Positions 48,031 through 60,799 of a DNA stretch of 64,000 nucleotides are shown in pieces. Where the stretch lies: NCBI GenBank assembly GCA_025603075.1, contig MU626343.1, positions 1 through 64,000 on the forward strand, read 5' to 3'. The position numbers and the translations under genes are program-made. Under the pieces are notes generated by a model. The model saw only the letters and a list, made by a program, of their open reading frames with translations, made no database searches and was not told the origin of the DNA. The stretch comes from Neoconidiobolus thromboides FSU 785 (Eukaryota > Entomophthoromycota > Entomophthoromycetes > Entomophthorales > Neoconidiobolaceae). The number at the start of each line of letters is the position of its first letter. Positions within the stretch are counted from its first letter, which is position 1.

Positions 48031-48792
48031 GTTGAAAATTTTGGACAAAACATGGTTATAGTTAATCCCTTGAAGCAAATTTCCAAAGGTAGCATTTAAC
48101 TACTTGAGTACCATGAAAGAAATTGTTCATCAAATCTTTAGAATTAGAATTGATAAGCATTGTTTGCATATGATTTAAATCAAAATTATGACAATCATTA
48201 CCCACGTAATTTAATTAAATTAACCCCTCAAGTAGTGAATTTCAAAAAAAAGCTGATCCAATTGGCACAAGGTTAATTAGATTATAATCTAAAGGACAGA
48301 ATTTTTTTAGACATTTGGTACTCATAGGATCAAACGAATCTAAATCTAGAAAATATATTCATCCGTAAAAATTTAACCGAATTCCTAATTTCATTTTATT
48401 CAATTTCCATGCACCAAACTTAGCTAAACACTAAAAATGTAGTATCACCAAACAAAAAAGGGCATGATTTTAATTAGGAAATATTGATCATGCATTTATT
48501 ATCATTTTGTTTTATCTTCTTATATAATAAAGCAAAGCTTAACTAGATTGGAATCATATATATGTATCATTAACTTGAATACAACAGTTAAATCAACTAA
48601 TTTATTCAAATGAAGATTTTACATATTAAATTTGACGTTTTACTCATCAACATATTCAAGCCTTGATTAAGGGGTGTAAAATGATTGGTTAACTTAAAAA
48701 TTAAAGTTAACTCAGGATAAAATAATTAAATAACTAATTTATTTAATGTGTTTATTATTTTTACCATCTTAATTTATATAAATTAAACTTCG

Positions 48793-50800
48793 ATGTCCGT
48801 TACATTACCAATAAAAAAAATGAATAACGGTGCTGATATAGTGTTAGATAATTTACCAGACGGAACCAAAATAAGTCGAATTTCATGTATGGTATGCCGA
48901 GTTCATCGTAAAAAATGTTCAAGAAATTATCCGTCTTGTGTGACTTGTTTAAAGCGAGGTATAGATTGTGAATATCCAAAAAGAAAAGTCAAAAATTCCG
49001 CAAAGGAAAGCGAAACTAGTGATGTACAACCAATTTTATATAAACAAGTTTTACTAGGCCCAAACATACAGCAACAGAATTTGGGAAATAGTTGTATGAC
49101 GCAAGTATTTAAATATCACGATATTGGAAAAACTTCATCAAGGGGAATTAAAGGGATTTCAAAGAATTTAAGCTATAATAATATTGATAAAAGTCGAACA
49201 GTAGAAAGAAGGAATAAAAAAAATCATAGGAGTTTATCCATTTCTGTACTCAAAGGTAATTATTTTTTAAACTTGACAATTAGTTATTTAAACAAATAGA
49301 ATTATAGCTGTAGAAATATTTTCATTTATATTAAGTAAATCCGGATTCAATTATAATAATCAAATACTATTCCGTAACGCAGATGGTAGTATGGAATATT
49401 GTGGCTCAAGTCCAGTGGGTACATTATTATTAAGTCATCTCAATTTAAGTCAAAAATTCAATACTTCCACTCAAAATTTATCCAATGTACTACCATTATT
49501 TAACAAAAAGCAATACCAAAATTTAAGTCAACATTTAATGCAAGAAATGGACATGAACTATAATTATATACTCGAAGAGTGTACCCGTGCTTACTTTCGT
49601 TGTTATTCTTTCTTTTTTCCTATCCTTGATGAAAAGTATTTAAAAGATGTAAATAGCCCATTATTAGTTAAACTCGTAGCTGCTATTGGTAGCAAATATG
49701 TCACCAAGGATCCTCCTCCAAAATACATGATTGAATGGCTTGACCATCAAGCCATAAGTGAATTCCGAAGTCAATTTTTAAGTTCTAAAATTGAAGTAAT
49801 TTTTGGTTTAATGTTAATTGGGCAATATCAGGTAGGTTCTACTGAATTTTCATCTGCCTGGTTATATCAATCATATAACATAATCTTTACACTTTTATTT
49901 GGCTTAAATAAATCATTACCAGGAAGCTTTAATCAAACATTACGACAGAAAAGATTACGATGTCATCACTGGTGGGCCTGTTGTATACAAGATAAATTAA
50001 ATACAAGTTTATTAAATCGACCCATGTTATTACATGCCAATGAAAGTAGAATGGCTTATCCCGATTTCCCTAAATTACCAAAACTTGATAACAATCCGTC
50101 GGAATTAGAATTCATTATGGGTAGAGATCAATTAGCTGGTACTTATTTTAAATATTGTGTAAGATTACATGAGTTAATAGGACACGCTACTTCATGTTTA
50201 AAGAGTCGATTTGATAAAGAAAAAAATGTATATAAAGCACATACTCTATGCCAAGCATTATTAGGTAAATTTAATTTGTGTTTTGCTAAATTTATAAAGA
50301 GGATGGATCAAATTACCCATCATCAGCCAAAATGGATGGTAGATATTAGTAATTTATTAAAGATGACCAATTTATGTTATCGTAATGCTACTATTATTCG
50401 ATTATGTAGTTATTTTCAGCGTTATGTGGATTTACCTATACATAATATTTACGATCGAATTGCAGCTCACGCATCCACCGAAATTTTGTTTTATGCTAAT
50501 GCATTAAAAGAAGATTTTTTTCGATTTGGTTTAGTGTATCGACTATATGCGGTATCTTCAGCCACTTTAGTACATGCCAGATTGGCTTCAAGAAACAATG
50601 TAAATAGTATATCATTGGATAATCATGACAAGAAATTTGAAGTAGAAAATTTACCGCAATTACCGAATATTCAAAAATGTAAAGAGTTGAGTAGTTTAGG
50701 TCTTAATTTATTGTATAATGCTAGACCTTATTTAACTATTGCTGAACAGTTTTATAAGGTTACTAACGATATGATGTTAATGGAAACAACAAAAGATTAA
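48793..50800 (+). CDS. Zn(2)-Cys(6) fungal transcription factor
   Basis: Two exons: 48793-49255 and 49308-50800, giving 651 residues. The zinc cluster is at residues 32-59 (C32, C35, C42, C49, C52, C59) with basic RVHRKK between cysteines 2 and 3, followed by a basic linker. The second exon carries the fungal-specific regulatory domain, including QKRLRCHHWWACCIQDKLNT and LLNRPMLL, the usual W-A-x-xxxDxxxSxxLxRP pattern. The intron acceptor AATTATAG is chosen because it alone keeps frame (SVLK|AVEIFSFILSKSGF). Targets unknown. It differs from the 5.7 kb factor in linker and domain sequence, so the two are not recent duplicates. Confidence 0.92.
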
Positions 50801-51329
50801 TAGCAGAACATATAATATAAGCGGTAGGAGCTAAGATTCAGACATATAGCTACAGTAACGTATATGATTATTTAAGTAACCTGATTATAATAAATGTTAT
50901 AATATCGGTTTATAACTATTTTGATTATCTTTGAATAAAAAGGTAAAATAATTTCAAGAGATTTCTCTATTGTAGTATTAGTTCAAATTTAATAAATTGT
51001 ATAAATAGTTTAATAATTTAGATTTTAAATTCTGACACAAAATAGTGTTTTATTAGGATTTTAAAAAAACTATAATTGATGTATTGTTAAAAAAATCAAA
51101 TAAATTTGATGTAAAAATAATCAAAAACTAAACTGAAAAGAAAGAACTTTAATTTTGTCTTAATTTTCAAAATAGTGAAAAGTGCTTGCCTAATAAGTAA
51201 TAATTGGGGATGCCCTGATTGATCTCAGAATTTAGTTAAATTCAATTTTTAAGTTTTAAATTTGTAAGTCCTTAATACATAATTCAAAAGCTTAAAATTA
51301 GAGAAATTTAATTTAAAGGCTTATATTTC

Positions 51330-51427
51330 AGTAGCAATATTTTTTTTGATTTCATCACTTTCTCTATTTTTAAGCACTATTTGAGTAAAAAGATTGCTAG
51401 TAGAATTCTTAAAAAATACATCCCCTT
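51330..51427 (-). mobile_element. TIR-107 copy 25, degenerate
   Basis: Begins GTAGCAATATTTTTTTTGAT (ends eroded) and ends ATACATCCCCT. Core AAGCACTATTTGAGTAAAAA. Confidence 0.65.
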
Positions 51428-51631
51428 TAATTGTTTTTTCATTCAATGTTTAATGGATATATAATATATATATGTATAATTATTTAACTTTACTTTTTAT
51501 TAAAATAAAAATAAAAGAAATGTTAAAGTTTGTTATTGATAATAATAAATCTAACCAAGTGATGTATAAAATTAATGGTTTAAAGGAAATAGGAAACAAG
51601 AAACAAAAATCAATAAATAGCATTATTATTA

Positions 51632-51739
51632 ATATGTGGGAGTGTTTTTTTTGACTTCATTATTTTTTCCATTTTTTAAGCGCTATTTGAGTGGAAGGAT
51701 TGTTAGTAAAATTCTTAAACAAAAAATACATCCCCGTAT
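51632..51739 (-). mobile_element. TIR-107 copy 26 (left half of fused palindrome)
   Basis: Begins ATATGTGGGAGTG and ends ACATCCCCGTAT, where it runs directly into copy 27. Core AAGCGCTATTTGAGTGGAAG. Confidence 0.88.
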
Positions 51740-51830
51740 TTTTTGTTTAAGAATTTTACTAACAATCCTTCCACTCAAATAACGCTTAAAAGATGGAAAA
51801 AGTAATGAAGCCAAAAAAAATATCCCGATA
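51736..51830 (+). mobile_element. TIR-107 copy 27 (right half of fused palindrome)
   Basis: Starts GTATTTTTTGTTTAAGAATT and lacks its own GGGGATG end. The arms match through ACTAACAATCCTTCCACTCA, including shared differences from consensus (GGAAGGATTG), so the pair looks like a copy and its own mirror image. Confidence 0.88.
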
Positions 51831-52479
51831 CAGTTAGTTGGTTTAAAAAAAAGGCCACTCAAAAACCACATTTTCTATAGCTATCTATTTGGAAATAGAT
51901 AGGCATAAATCCTATATTTGTGTCTGTTTATAATGTATACTATTATTAATAAAATTATCCTTTACAATGGGATCACAATTAAAAGTACTGGCTAAAATCG
52001 GAATATTATTGGCTGATTGCATTTTAAATTAAATCTTATATGGTTGACATAGTTGTTTATTTTATTACTAATAACAGCTAATCAAAATGCTATTCAAAAT
52101 TACCTACCTACACTTTAAAACCATTAGATGCTATTGATGATATTTAACGGTGTTAGGGTGTTAACATATATCAACATAATTGAAAATGAGTTATCCAAAG
52201 TTAATATAACTTTGGCCAATTAATTGTTTCTGGCTTAATTATTAAGATCAGTAAAGCAATTCAAGAATTACAAATATAATAAACCATATCTTATAGAAAC
52301 TGTTACTGCAGATTTGATTTCAATATAAGATAGGTATTTTTACTTTATACTTAGAAAATCATCATGATTAAATTCAGCGAATGCAAATTTTAAAATGCCT
52401 CATTAATATTGAAATAATTAGTAGTAAATCCATTTTTAGACAAAAATCTTGATTAATTTTCAATTAACATTATATACAA

Positions 52480-53588
52480 ATGTCATTAGCTTTGGGCTAC
52501 TCCTCCTCTTCAGAAGAAGAGAATGAAAAAATCAAAGTTAATAGTAAAAATCAAATCATCTTAACCAAACCAAAGAAAATAGAAGATTCTGATGAAGAAA
52601 CTGAATCTAAACCAATAGCTATAAAATTAAAACCACAATTACATTTTACGAAATTAAAATCAACTAGCAGAGGCTCTAAATTATTTGATATTTTACCAGA
52701 GGTCAAAGTAGTAGAAGAGGATGAAGGAGCTGAAAAATGGAAGGAAGATAAGGGGATTGTACCAAAAGAGATCAAAAAAGAAGTTATAAAGGAGACAGCA
52801 TTTATTCCAAATAGTATAAAGAAAAAGGTCAATAGTCATATACAAAAACAAGTTGAAGAAAAAAAAGAAGAGGAATTAGGTATAGATAGTTTATTCCCAA
52901 TTGGTAAGTAGTTAAAAAAGAAAGCATTTTTATTTAAAGATTTAATATTACTTTGAATTTAGATCCAGAAAGCTTCAACAATTACGCCGATGAAAGTAAA
53001 ATTGAAGAATTATCTCGACCTATAACATCGGAACAAGAATACCATGAAACCAATACTGCCATTGATGAAGTTGCCTACTATCAGACAAATGAAATCTATC
53101 GAGTAGATAAAGATAACCTTCATGCACAACAATATTTTAGGGATCAGATAGCTGATGAATTAGAAGATACCATTTACAATGGCTCTAAAAAAGAGTTGGA
53201 GGAGTTAAAAAATATGCAAAACATGCAAGAAATAGATTTGAACCAAGAATTGAATGATGAAGAGTCAATAGGTAACTTAACAAAAGGGAAAGATATCCAA
53301 CCGGAGTTTAATATCAATAGGGTAAGTTTATTGTAATTATTTTTTGAAGATAGAATTGACTTAATGATCTATTTTTTTATTTTTTTTTAGCATCAATTAC
53401 CTAGTATTGGTAAAAGAAGATATAATATTGTTTATTTAGCTAATCAAGCTAAATCAAGGGATCAAGAGTTGCAAGATTATTATAATAAAAATAAAAAAAC
53501 AAGAAACGAAGCAAAGAAAAGATATGGTAAGTGAATGATATTTTTATTGTAAAATTTCAACTTAATTTTTTAAATTTTAGGATTTTAA
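52480..53588 (+). CDS. PRCC-like protein (mitotic checkpoint/splicing-associated)
   Basis: Four exons: 52480-52903, 52963-53321, 53391-53526, 53581-53588, giving 308 residues. The N-terminus MSLALGYSSSSEEE and the C-terminal block RRYNIVYLANQAKSRDQELQ ending KKRYGF match the PRCC family, whose C-terminus is KxxITYLxxQAKxRExEL...KYGF. The middle is acidic, Lys/Glu-rich and probably disordered. The final exon contributes only GF and the stop; the family-typical KYGF ending justifies it. PRCC is nuclear and associates with spliceosome components and MAD2L2 in animals; the fungal role is unknown. Convergent with the MDP-1-like gene. Confidence 0.88.
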
Positions 53589-53816
53589 GACAATTCACTG
53601 TTTTATAAAGGAAAGTTTGATTGATCCACTTGATTACGCTACAATTTGTTAACTCTTTTGATACATCGATTCTCTTTTGCTATACTAACTTTATTTGCAA
53701 TTTGAAATAAATTCTCTTTTTTAATGTAAACAATAAAATACATAATGACTTAAGATTTTATTTTATTTTTATTTAATTTCAAATTGATAACTATTAAACT
53801 TATTTAACTCCCAAAT

Positions 53817-54535
53817 TTATTTATATCCTTCCAATAATTCTAGTAACGCATTGACATTCAATCCCTTCTCTCCCACTAATAAAGTACTCACTCCTAACCC
53901 ATTAACATCTTTAATGTTCCTTGGTTCATCATCAAAGAAAGCCATTTCTTGAAACTCATATCCTGTCTCCTTTTTGATTTTATTAAAATGTGGTATTTTG
54001 TTCCCTGGATACATTTGAACGGATTCAAATAGATCCAACATAGCGTAAGGTTGAAGTAAATTTTGAGATAACTCTGAAGGTGGGTTGAGATTAAAAGAAA
54101 CATATAATTTTTTTAATTGTTCTTCAGTTGCTGATATGGTCATTTTTTCTAATATACCTTGAGCCCTATTTAAAGAAAAAAGTTAAATTGATTCTAATTA
54201 AGTAAATAAAAATCAATTTACCATACTGGTTCTGGGGTTCGTGAAGCAATAGCTAAATCTAATTTTAATTCACATTTTAAAAAGATTAATATACTAGCAA
54301 CATACGGATAAAGTTTGACTACAAAACCAGATCTAATGAAATTCAAAAAATAAGTTCTTTTTCAGCAGATTTTATCCTATCATTATTTAAAAATTCTAAT
54401 ATATTACCTATCAACCACTAAACCCTTATTATTAACTTTAAAGGGAGCTCCAGATATATGACAATCTACCCAAAATGGCCAGATTGTATAATCTAAATCG
54501 ACTACAATTAGTTTAGGTAAATTATTAAATTTCAT
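53817..54535 (-). CDS. Magnesium-dependent phosphatase-1-like HAD phosphatase
   Basis: Three exons: 54535-54408, 54332-54222, 54165-53817, giving 195 residues. HAD motif I is VVDLDYTIWPFW (nucleophile and acid/base Asp), motif II is the Ser/Thr-containing AIASRTPEP, and motif III/IV is MAFFDDEPRNIKDV. YPGNKIPHFNKIKKETG is the MDP-1 signature that precedes the FFDDE block. The family dephosphorylates protein tyrosines and fructosamine-6-phosphates in vitro. Length agrees with the family. Introns are phase-consistent: the Trp codon is split at the second junction. It lies head-to-tail with DIS3, 165 bp downstream of that stop. Confidence 0.9.
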
Positions 54536-54700
54536 TAAATATTTAAATAATAATAGTAATTATAATTATAGTTATAATTATAGTTATAATTTAAGAGAGT
54601 CTAAAATAAACCAATCAAATTTTATCAAATTTTTATTCTTCAATTTTTCTATTTGTTTTATTTATAATATAACACTACTTTATTATTTCTATTTCTCTTA

Positions 54701-57700
54701 TTAAAGCTCCAACCTTCGAAGTTTTGTGGCCACTTTATCGTTCTCATCTACTTTACTAATCTGATTTTCTTTATTTCCTTTATTTTCAATCTCTGGTTCC
54801 AATAACTTAACTACTAAATTCTGTTTCAGTCCACCATCACCACCCCCTCTATTAGTTTGATTAATTTCTAGCTGTACTTTCACCTTTAAAAATAAAAAGA
54901 TCTCAGTTTTATTTTCAAATCTCAATATTTTTTCATTTTCATCAAATTCATAAACAATCAATTTTTCATTCTTTTCAGATTCTTTTTGGTTAATATGAAC
55001 AATGGATTCAATTCCATATTTAGGTATTAATACTACAAACCCATTCTTTAATACTTTAATAACATATCCATCTTCTACTACTGTTTTGCCTTTAAAATAC
55101 AAATGAGTGAATAACTCTACAGACCCACGTGCTGCTTGTTGAGCATTGCGATGGCGGTTATTTAAAGCTATAATAATAATAATTAATAAATTAAATTTCT
55201 ATTAAAAATAAATTAAATTATATTTACTTTTACATTGTTCTTCCATGCCTTGTTTATTTAATAAGGCAGGATCTAATGGATGATCTACATCAATAGATGC
55301 ATGCAATAATCGATGAACAATAACATCTGAAATAAAAATAATTAATTAATTAATTAATTAATTATAAAATAAATAAATAAATAAATTCATTTTAAATTTT
55401 ACCTGAATATCTTCTAATAGGTGAAGTAAAATGAGTATAAATATCAGTAGCTAACCCATAATGTTTAAATTCTTCTTGTGGTACAGAACCAGATGAAAAA
55501 TATTGGGCTTGCATCATACATCTAGTTGTTAATATTCTAACTAATTTATTAAGATAAGGATCTTCTGGAATATTAATAGCATCTAACGAATCTGCTAACT
55601 CTTTAGAACTGGAATATTTTAAACAAACATTTAACCTTTTTAAAGCTTGATTTAAATTTTCAAAATTAACCGGTGGTGGGGTAGGATGAGATCTTAATAA
55701 AGCACATAATGGAAAAGTTGTATATATCTTTTTAGCTACTGAAATATTAGCTAACAACATAAATTCTTCTACTAATGCATTGGTATCATGTAATTCTTTC
55801 ATTTCTACATCAACTGGATCTTGGGATTCATTTTCTAATGAAAATCTTACTTCTGGTGAAGATAAAGTTAATGCCCCAGCTTCTAATCTTTTAGCTTTTA
55901 ATAATTTAGCAAATTTATTTAATTGTCGAATCCCTTGAGTTAATGAATCTTTTTGATTCAAATCATCAATTTGTTTTTGTGCTTCTTCATAGGTAAAAGA
56001 TTTCTTGGATTTTATTACCGATTTCATAAACTTAGTATTAATGATTTCTGCTTTTTCATTCATTTCCCAAACACAAGAAAATGCTAATCTTTCTACATTA
56101 CTTTTTAATGAACATAAATTAGTACCTAATAATCCAGGTAACATATCAATTCTTTGATTAACTAAATAAACAGTAGTACATCTATTAGCAGCTTCTTTAT
56201 CCATTACAGTCCCTGGCTTAACAAAATAAGTAACATCAGCTATATGAACTCCTACTTCATAATTACCATTGGGTAATTTTCTAGCATGTAAAGCATCATC
56301 AATATCAGTACAACCTGGAGGATCAATAGAACAAATATCTAATTCTCTAAAATCCATTCTATTTTTAACATGTTCATCTAGTACTTTCCATGAATCTCCT
56401 TCTTTTGGTAAACAAGATAATACATTAGTTGAAAATTCATAATGAGGTACATCATGTTCTAATAATAATACTTCAGTTTCTGTATCTTTATCACCTGCTT
56501 CACCTAACGATTTAATAAAATGTCCCATAGGATATTTAGATGTTGTATTCCATGAATCAATACTTACAATAATTCGTTGATTTAATAATTGATTAACTTG
56601 TCTTGTTCTTATTTTTATTTTAGGTATTTTATTATCTAATGGTTGAAATAATACAAATTGAGTATTTCCAATAGATACCTCTTTATTATCTATATTATTG
56701 TTAATATTTCCTTTAATACTACTTTTATCAATAAATCCACAATATGGTCGCCAATTTTTTTTAATAATACCTACTATTTTACCACATGGTTGAGCATCTT
56801 TATTATTAATAATTATGTTATTATTATTAATCTTTTCCAATTCCTTTTCATCTTCTTCATTAGTAATTACTATAGATTCTGTAATGCCCCATTCATTTTG
56901 AGGTAATAATTCAACACAAACAATATCTCCATGAATACCTCGATTCAAATATTTTCTACCAATTATTGAGATATTTTTTTCTTCTCCATTAATTTTCCCA
57001 TAAATTGAACCTTCTAAATAATTATGTTGTGATATATTTAAACTACCTTTAAAATATTTTTCATTTTTGATACCAGCATTCATAGCCGTTAATGATATAT
57101 ATTCTTCGTATTTAATCTCTTCTTTATCTTTAAAATTACTTTTTTCGGCAATTAAATCAATTAAATTGGGTCGATCACTTATCTGTTTAGCATAATCATA
57201 AGCTATTTAGTTGAATTGAATTATCATTATTATTATTATTATATTATTATTATTATTTAATATTACCTGAAAAAGTAGATAAACCTTCAGCCACTGCTTT
57301 TCTTCTATTATCAGCATCATCAGATAACATAACTACTTCTAAATCACCAATTTGTTTGACATGATTATTAAACCATTGAGTAGCTACTCGGATAGCTTAT
57401 ATAATTTATATGAATAAATAATTTAAATAATCTAAATAATAACCATTTTCATTTACCTCGATCATTTCTATCATTTGGGCTTTCATTTGGTAAACGTTCA
57501 ATAAAAGTGGATCTAATTTTAAAAAAATATTAATTTAATAAATTAATATAATAGAAATTATATTAATAATTACTTATGATGCTCATTAGAAAATAATAAA
57601 AACTTTTTATCTTTATCATTAAACCAATTTTTAACTCTTAGATAAATTGTACTACTTAAGTTACGTACTTCTTCTGCAACAGTACTTAATATAATGACAT

Positions 57701-58012
57701 TAGATAATTGATCTAAGAAATCCATCTATAAAAAAAGATTAATCTTTCATTAAAAGAATACTATTTTTTTCTTGTTTTTACCTGATTCAATACCACATTA
57801 GTATCTGGTATTAAATAATGAGGTTTTGAAATTATTTTTCCCACAATAGATTTGGTACCAGTTAAATTATTTAATTTAATATCTTGAGTTGATGGACATT
57901 GAGTACAACCTTCAATAGAACAATAGATATCATCTCGAAGATAATGCTCAGTAACTACTTTGACTACTTTTCCTTTCCCAGTTTTTTTATTAAATGTTTT
58001 ATTACGAAGCAT
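54701..58012 (-). CDS. DIS3: Exosome catalytic subunit Dis3/Rrp44
   Basis: Seven exons: 58012-57782, 57725-57574, 57512-57457, 57395-57267, 57202-55403, 55326-55228, 55167-54701, giving 977 residues. The CR3 motif (EHYLRDDIYC, EGCTQC) is followed by a PIN endonuclease domain with PDTNVVLNQ, EEVRNLSS, NDRNDRAIR and LSDDADNRR, so the acidic active site is kept. Two cold-shock domains follow (e.g. IKKNWRPYCGFI). The RNB exonuclease domain contains SIDPPGCTDIDDALH with its four Asp, and NISVAKKI, ALTLSSPEVRF, HYGLATDIYTHFTSPIRRY. A C-terminal S1 domain ends the protein. It degrades RNA 3'-5' in nuclear and cytosolic exosomes. The catalytic regions sit in one 1.8 kb exon. Confidence 0.97.
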
Positions 58013-58553
58013 ATTCGAAACTTATTTTGTGCAAAAAGGTATCAAAATGAAAATATAACTTTCATAGTTTATTATTTTACAAATTGAAGCTAAAAATTTA
58101 TTGGTTAAAATTACTTAAGTTTTGCTTATTTTAAAATTTTGGTTCATTTCTAAGGAAAATTATTTAAAAAACCTTGAAGCTTTTAAGTATTCAAAAAAAA
58201 CAAAGTTGGAAGGATATTAAAACAATAATAATAAATTATTACTAAAAACTATTGAAACCACTCTAAGTAGTTCTAACAAATAGACTAATATTTTATTTAA
58301 AATTGAGAAGTTTGAGTTTAAATAAAACATTCAAAATTAAATAATATCTATTTAAAATAAAGAAAATATTTGAGTTACTATTTTTATAGTCAAATAAATA
58401 TTATAAATATTGTAATACAACTAACTTACAAATTATTTAATATTATTTTCTTTAATTTCAATACTTTTATTCATTTTATAATTGTTATAAAATATAAGAA
58501 TATTCTTAATAAACTTTATAAAAATATTTTTAATTAAATTTCATTCTCCTTCT
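58013..58553. other. Intergenic, DIS3 promoter side
   Basis: 541 bp between the DIS3 start and the 3' end of the next gene. AT-rich, no repeat element. Confidence 0.45.
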
Positions 58554-59817
58554 CTAATTTTCTTCTGGCTTCCAAACATTTGGTAAATTATTTAAACCTC
58601 TATCATCATCTCCTAATCTAGAAACAGTATCATCCCACTCCAAATTACCCATCAAATATGTCAATGTATGTAATCTAGTTTCCGATATCTTTAAAATTTC
58701 ATCAGTAGCTTCTTCATTTAATTTACCAAATGATGTTAATATCCCCTCTTTGTCAATAATACCAAAATCGTTATCAATTTTTTCCACTAATAATCCTTTT
58801 TCAAATGCCAAGTTCGTAGTTTGTTCAATTGCTTTTGGTAAATCATTGATCATTTTTCTTAAACCAACTGGTAATTGAGAAAAATCAGTTATTTCTAAGC
58901 TATCGTCTTCAGTTACTTCTTCATTAAAAATTTCTGATTTTAATTTTTTTAAATTTAGTAACATTTGGGATTGACTACGCCAATGCCATAATTCCATTTT
59001 AGCTAACGAGTCAGTGATCGTATCATCTTCTTGTGGGTTAAATTTGATTTGATTTAAGAAATTAAGGATTGATTCAGGTTGATTTGGTTGTATCATTGTA
59101 TTTTGAAATAAATTACCTTTGGAAAAGTTGGAATTGATTTCAGGTAATTTATCAATAATACCTAATGTCCATTGTAACATACCTTTGAAATAAATCCATT
59201 AAAGATTCTTCTTCATATATAAAAACATAATACAAAAATAAATACTTACCAAAATCTTCCCATGACCAACTATTTTCATTTAATTCCATATCACTCCATG
59301 TACCTAATGGTTTAATTAAATATTGAAACTCCTAAATTTAAATTTAAATTTATAAATTTTTTCAATTATTTCCATTTTAAAACTTACCTTATTACTAAAC
59401 TTCTCCTTTAACTCACAAGCACTTATTGCATTTTGAATACCTCTATCAGCAGACTCTATTCTATCACCTAAATTAATAAATTTACTATTAATATCTCTCA
59501 GTTCAAATTAAAAATATTAATTCTAACTTACCTGAAGCTCCATTTTTAATCGCTGCTTCAATACCCCATCTTGCCAAAAATAATTGTAAACAAACGGTTC
59601 GATATTTAATATCTGTTAAACTTCTACCTTGTCCAGAATTAAATATATAACTTTGATCAAATCCTGAAGTTAAGTTTGAATTGAATTTACTATCGGAAGC
59701 ATAGTGACGATTAATAATGGAAAGTCGAGTAAAGTGAGGTACTAAGGTTTTGTTTATTAAAGTTGATTTACTTAAAAATGGTTGTCGAAATTGTAATATT
59801 TTCTTCAATACTTGCAT
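58554..59817 (-). CDS. Probable mitochondrial DUF4272-like protein
   Basis: Four exons: 59817-59532, 59467-59388, 59331-59250, 59182-58554, giving 358 residues. The first 45 residues (MQVLKKILQFRQPFLSKSTL onward) are rich in Lys, Arg and Ser without acids until residue 42, a likely mitochondrial presequence. The body contains RTVCLQLFLARWGIEA, SWSWEDFGMLQWTLGIIDKLP and ETRLHTLTYLMGN, which recall the helical DUF4272 pattern (RAxxL..RAxxE..W...L.WALGLID.LP). Function is unknown in the family as far as I can state. All splice junctions are in frame. The assignment to DUF4272 is by motif memory and should be treated as likely, not certain. Confidence 0.75.
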
Positions 59818-59951
59818 ACTTAATATTGGACTTTTTTAAGGTTTAAAGAGTGCAAAAGTAAAATTATTGGAAAATGAAATTTTTTGATTTTGTAATTAGT
59901 CAAAAATAAACATTAAATTTAAAGCTCAAGGAATTGAAATCGATTTTTTTT

Positions 59952-60058
59952 ATATGGGGATGTATTTTTACGTTTAAGAATTTTATTAACAAATTTTCCA
60001 TTCAAATAGTGCTTAAAAGATGAAAAAAGTGATGAGGCTAAAAAAAATACACCTATAT
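59952..60058 (+). mobile_element. TIR-107 copy 28
   Basis: Begins ATATGGGGATGTATTTTTAC and ends ATACACCTATAT; core TTCAAATAGTGCTTAAAAGAT. Confidence 0.85.
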
Positions 60059-60691
60059 ATTGTTTGTTGATAAGTAATGTTGACAATAAAAATGAAAGTA
60101 AATCATGTGTAGTTAATTAGAATATTTTATGTGGATAAATTTAAAGATCAAAACTCAAATTCAACATTAGTAGTTCGGTTTTCCTTTTTTGCTCATTTTT
60201 GTGCGACATAAACTCCAAAAACGATTATTAGCCAAAGATATAAATAAAAAACACTCTTAATTGATTTAGTTGAGAATTAATCGAAAATACTAGCTTTTTT
60301 TTAGTATTCTACATTTACTTTACAGTTTCTATTAATACCAATATTTTAGTTAAAACTGAGCTGTATTCTTCAATTAAAAGGCTTCGATTTTTTAACTAAA
60401 TACTTGATTATCCCTATTTTTATTGATTCATTAAGTGATATAATAAATAACTACTTATCAATGTAGTAATCATCCAGTTTGATAAATCATGAAAATAAAC
60501 CATAGATTCAACTTGCACAAATTAGTGCACAAAAGCTATATTATTTAAAATAATACACTATATACATTAAACAAAAGACATTAAATTTAAATTTAATAGA
60601 TACATATTTAGAGTATCGTCTTTTTTATATAAAATACATAACTAAATAAATTGGGAGTTCCGAGGACTGTTTTTTACAGACCATGTTTAAC

Positions 60692-60799
60692 ATCTGGGGA
60701 TGTTTTTTTTTTTCGATTTATTACTTTTCTATTTTTTAAGCGTTATTTGAATGGAAAAATTGTTAGTAAAATTCTCAAACATAAAAATACATCCCCATC
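60692..60799 (-). mobile_element. TIR-107 copy 29
   Basis: Begins ATCTGGGGATG and ends ACATCCCCATCT. ATCT on both sides is the clearest non-ATAT matching flank in the family. Confidence 0.85.

Larger units (their letters stand above)
45206..48792. other. Gene-poor region with six TIR-107 copies and profilin remnants
   Basis: 3.6 kb. Contains TIR-107 copies 19-24, of which the last five share one orientation, and profilin remnants (listed). From 48150 to 48480 one frame reads protein-like text (for example RNLIKLTPQVVNFKKKLIQL) broken by TAA/TAG: another decayed gene of unknown family. Confidence 0.55.
50801..52479. other. Intergenic region with three TIR-107 copies
   Basis: 1.7 kb between the Zn2Cys6 factor and the PRCC-like gene. 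Holds a degenerate copy and an inverted dimer of TIR-107; the rest is featureless. Confidence 0.5.
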
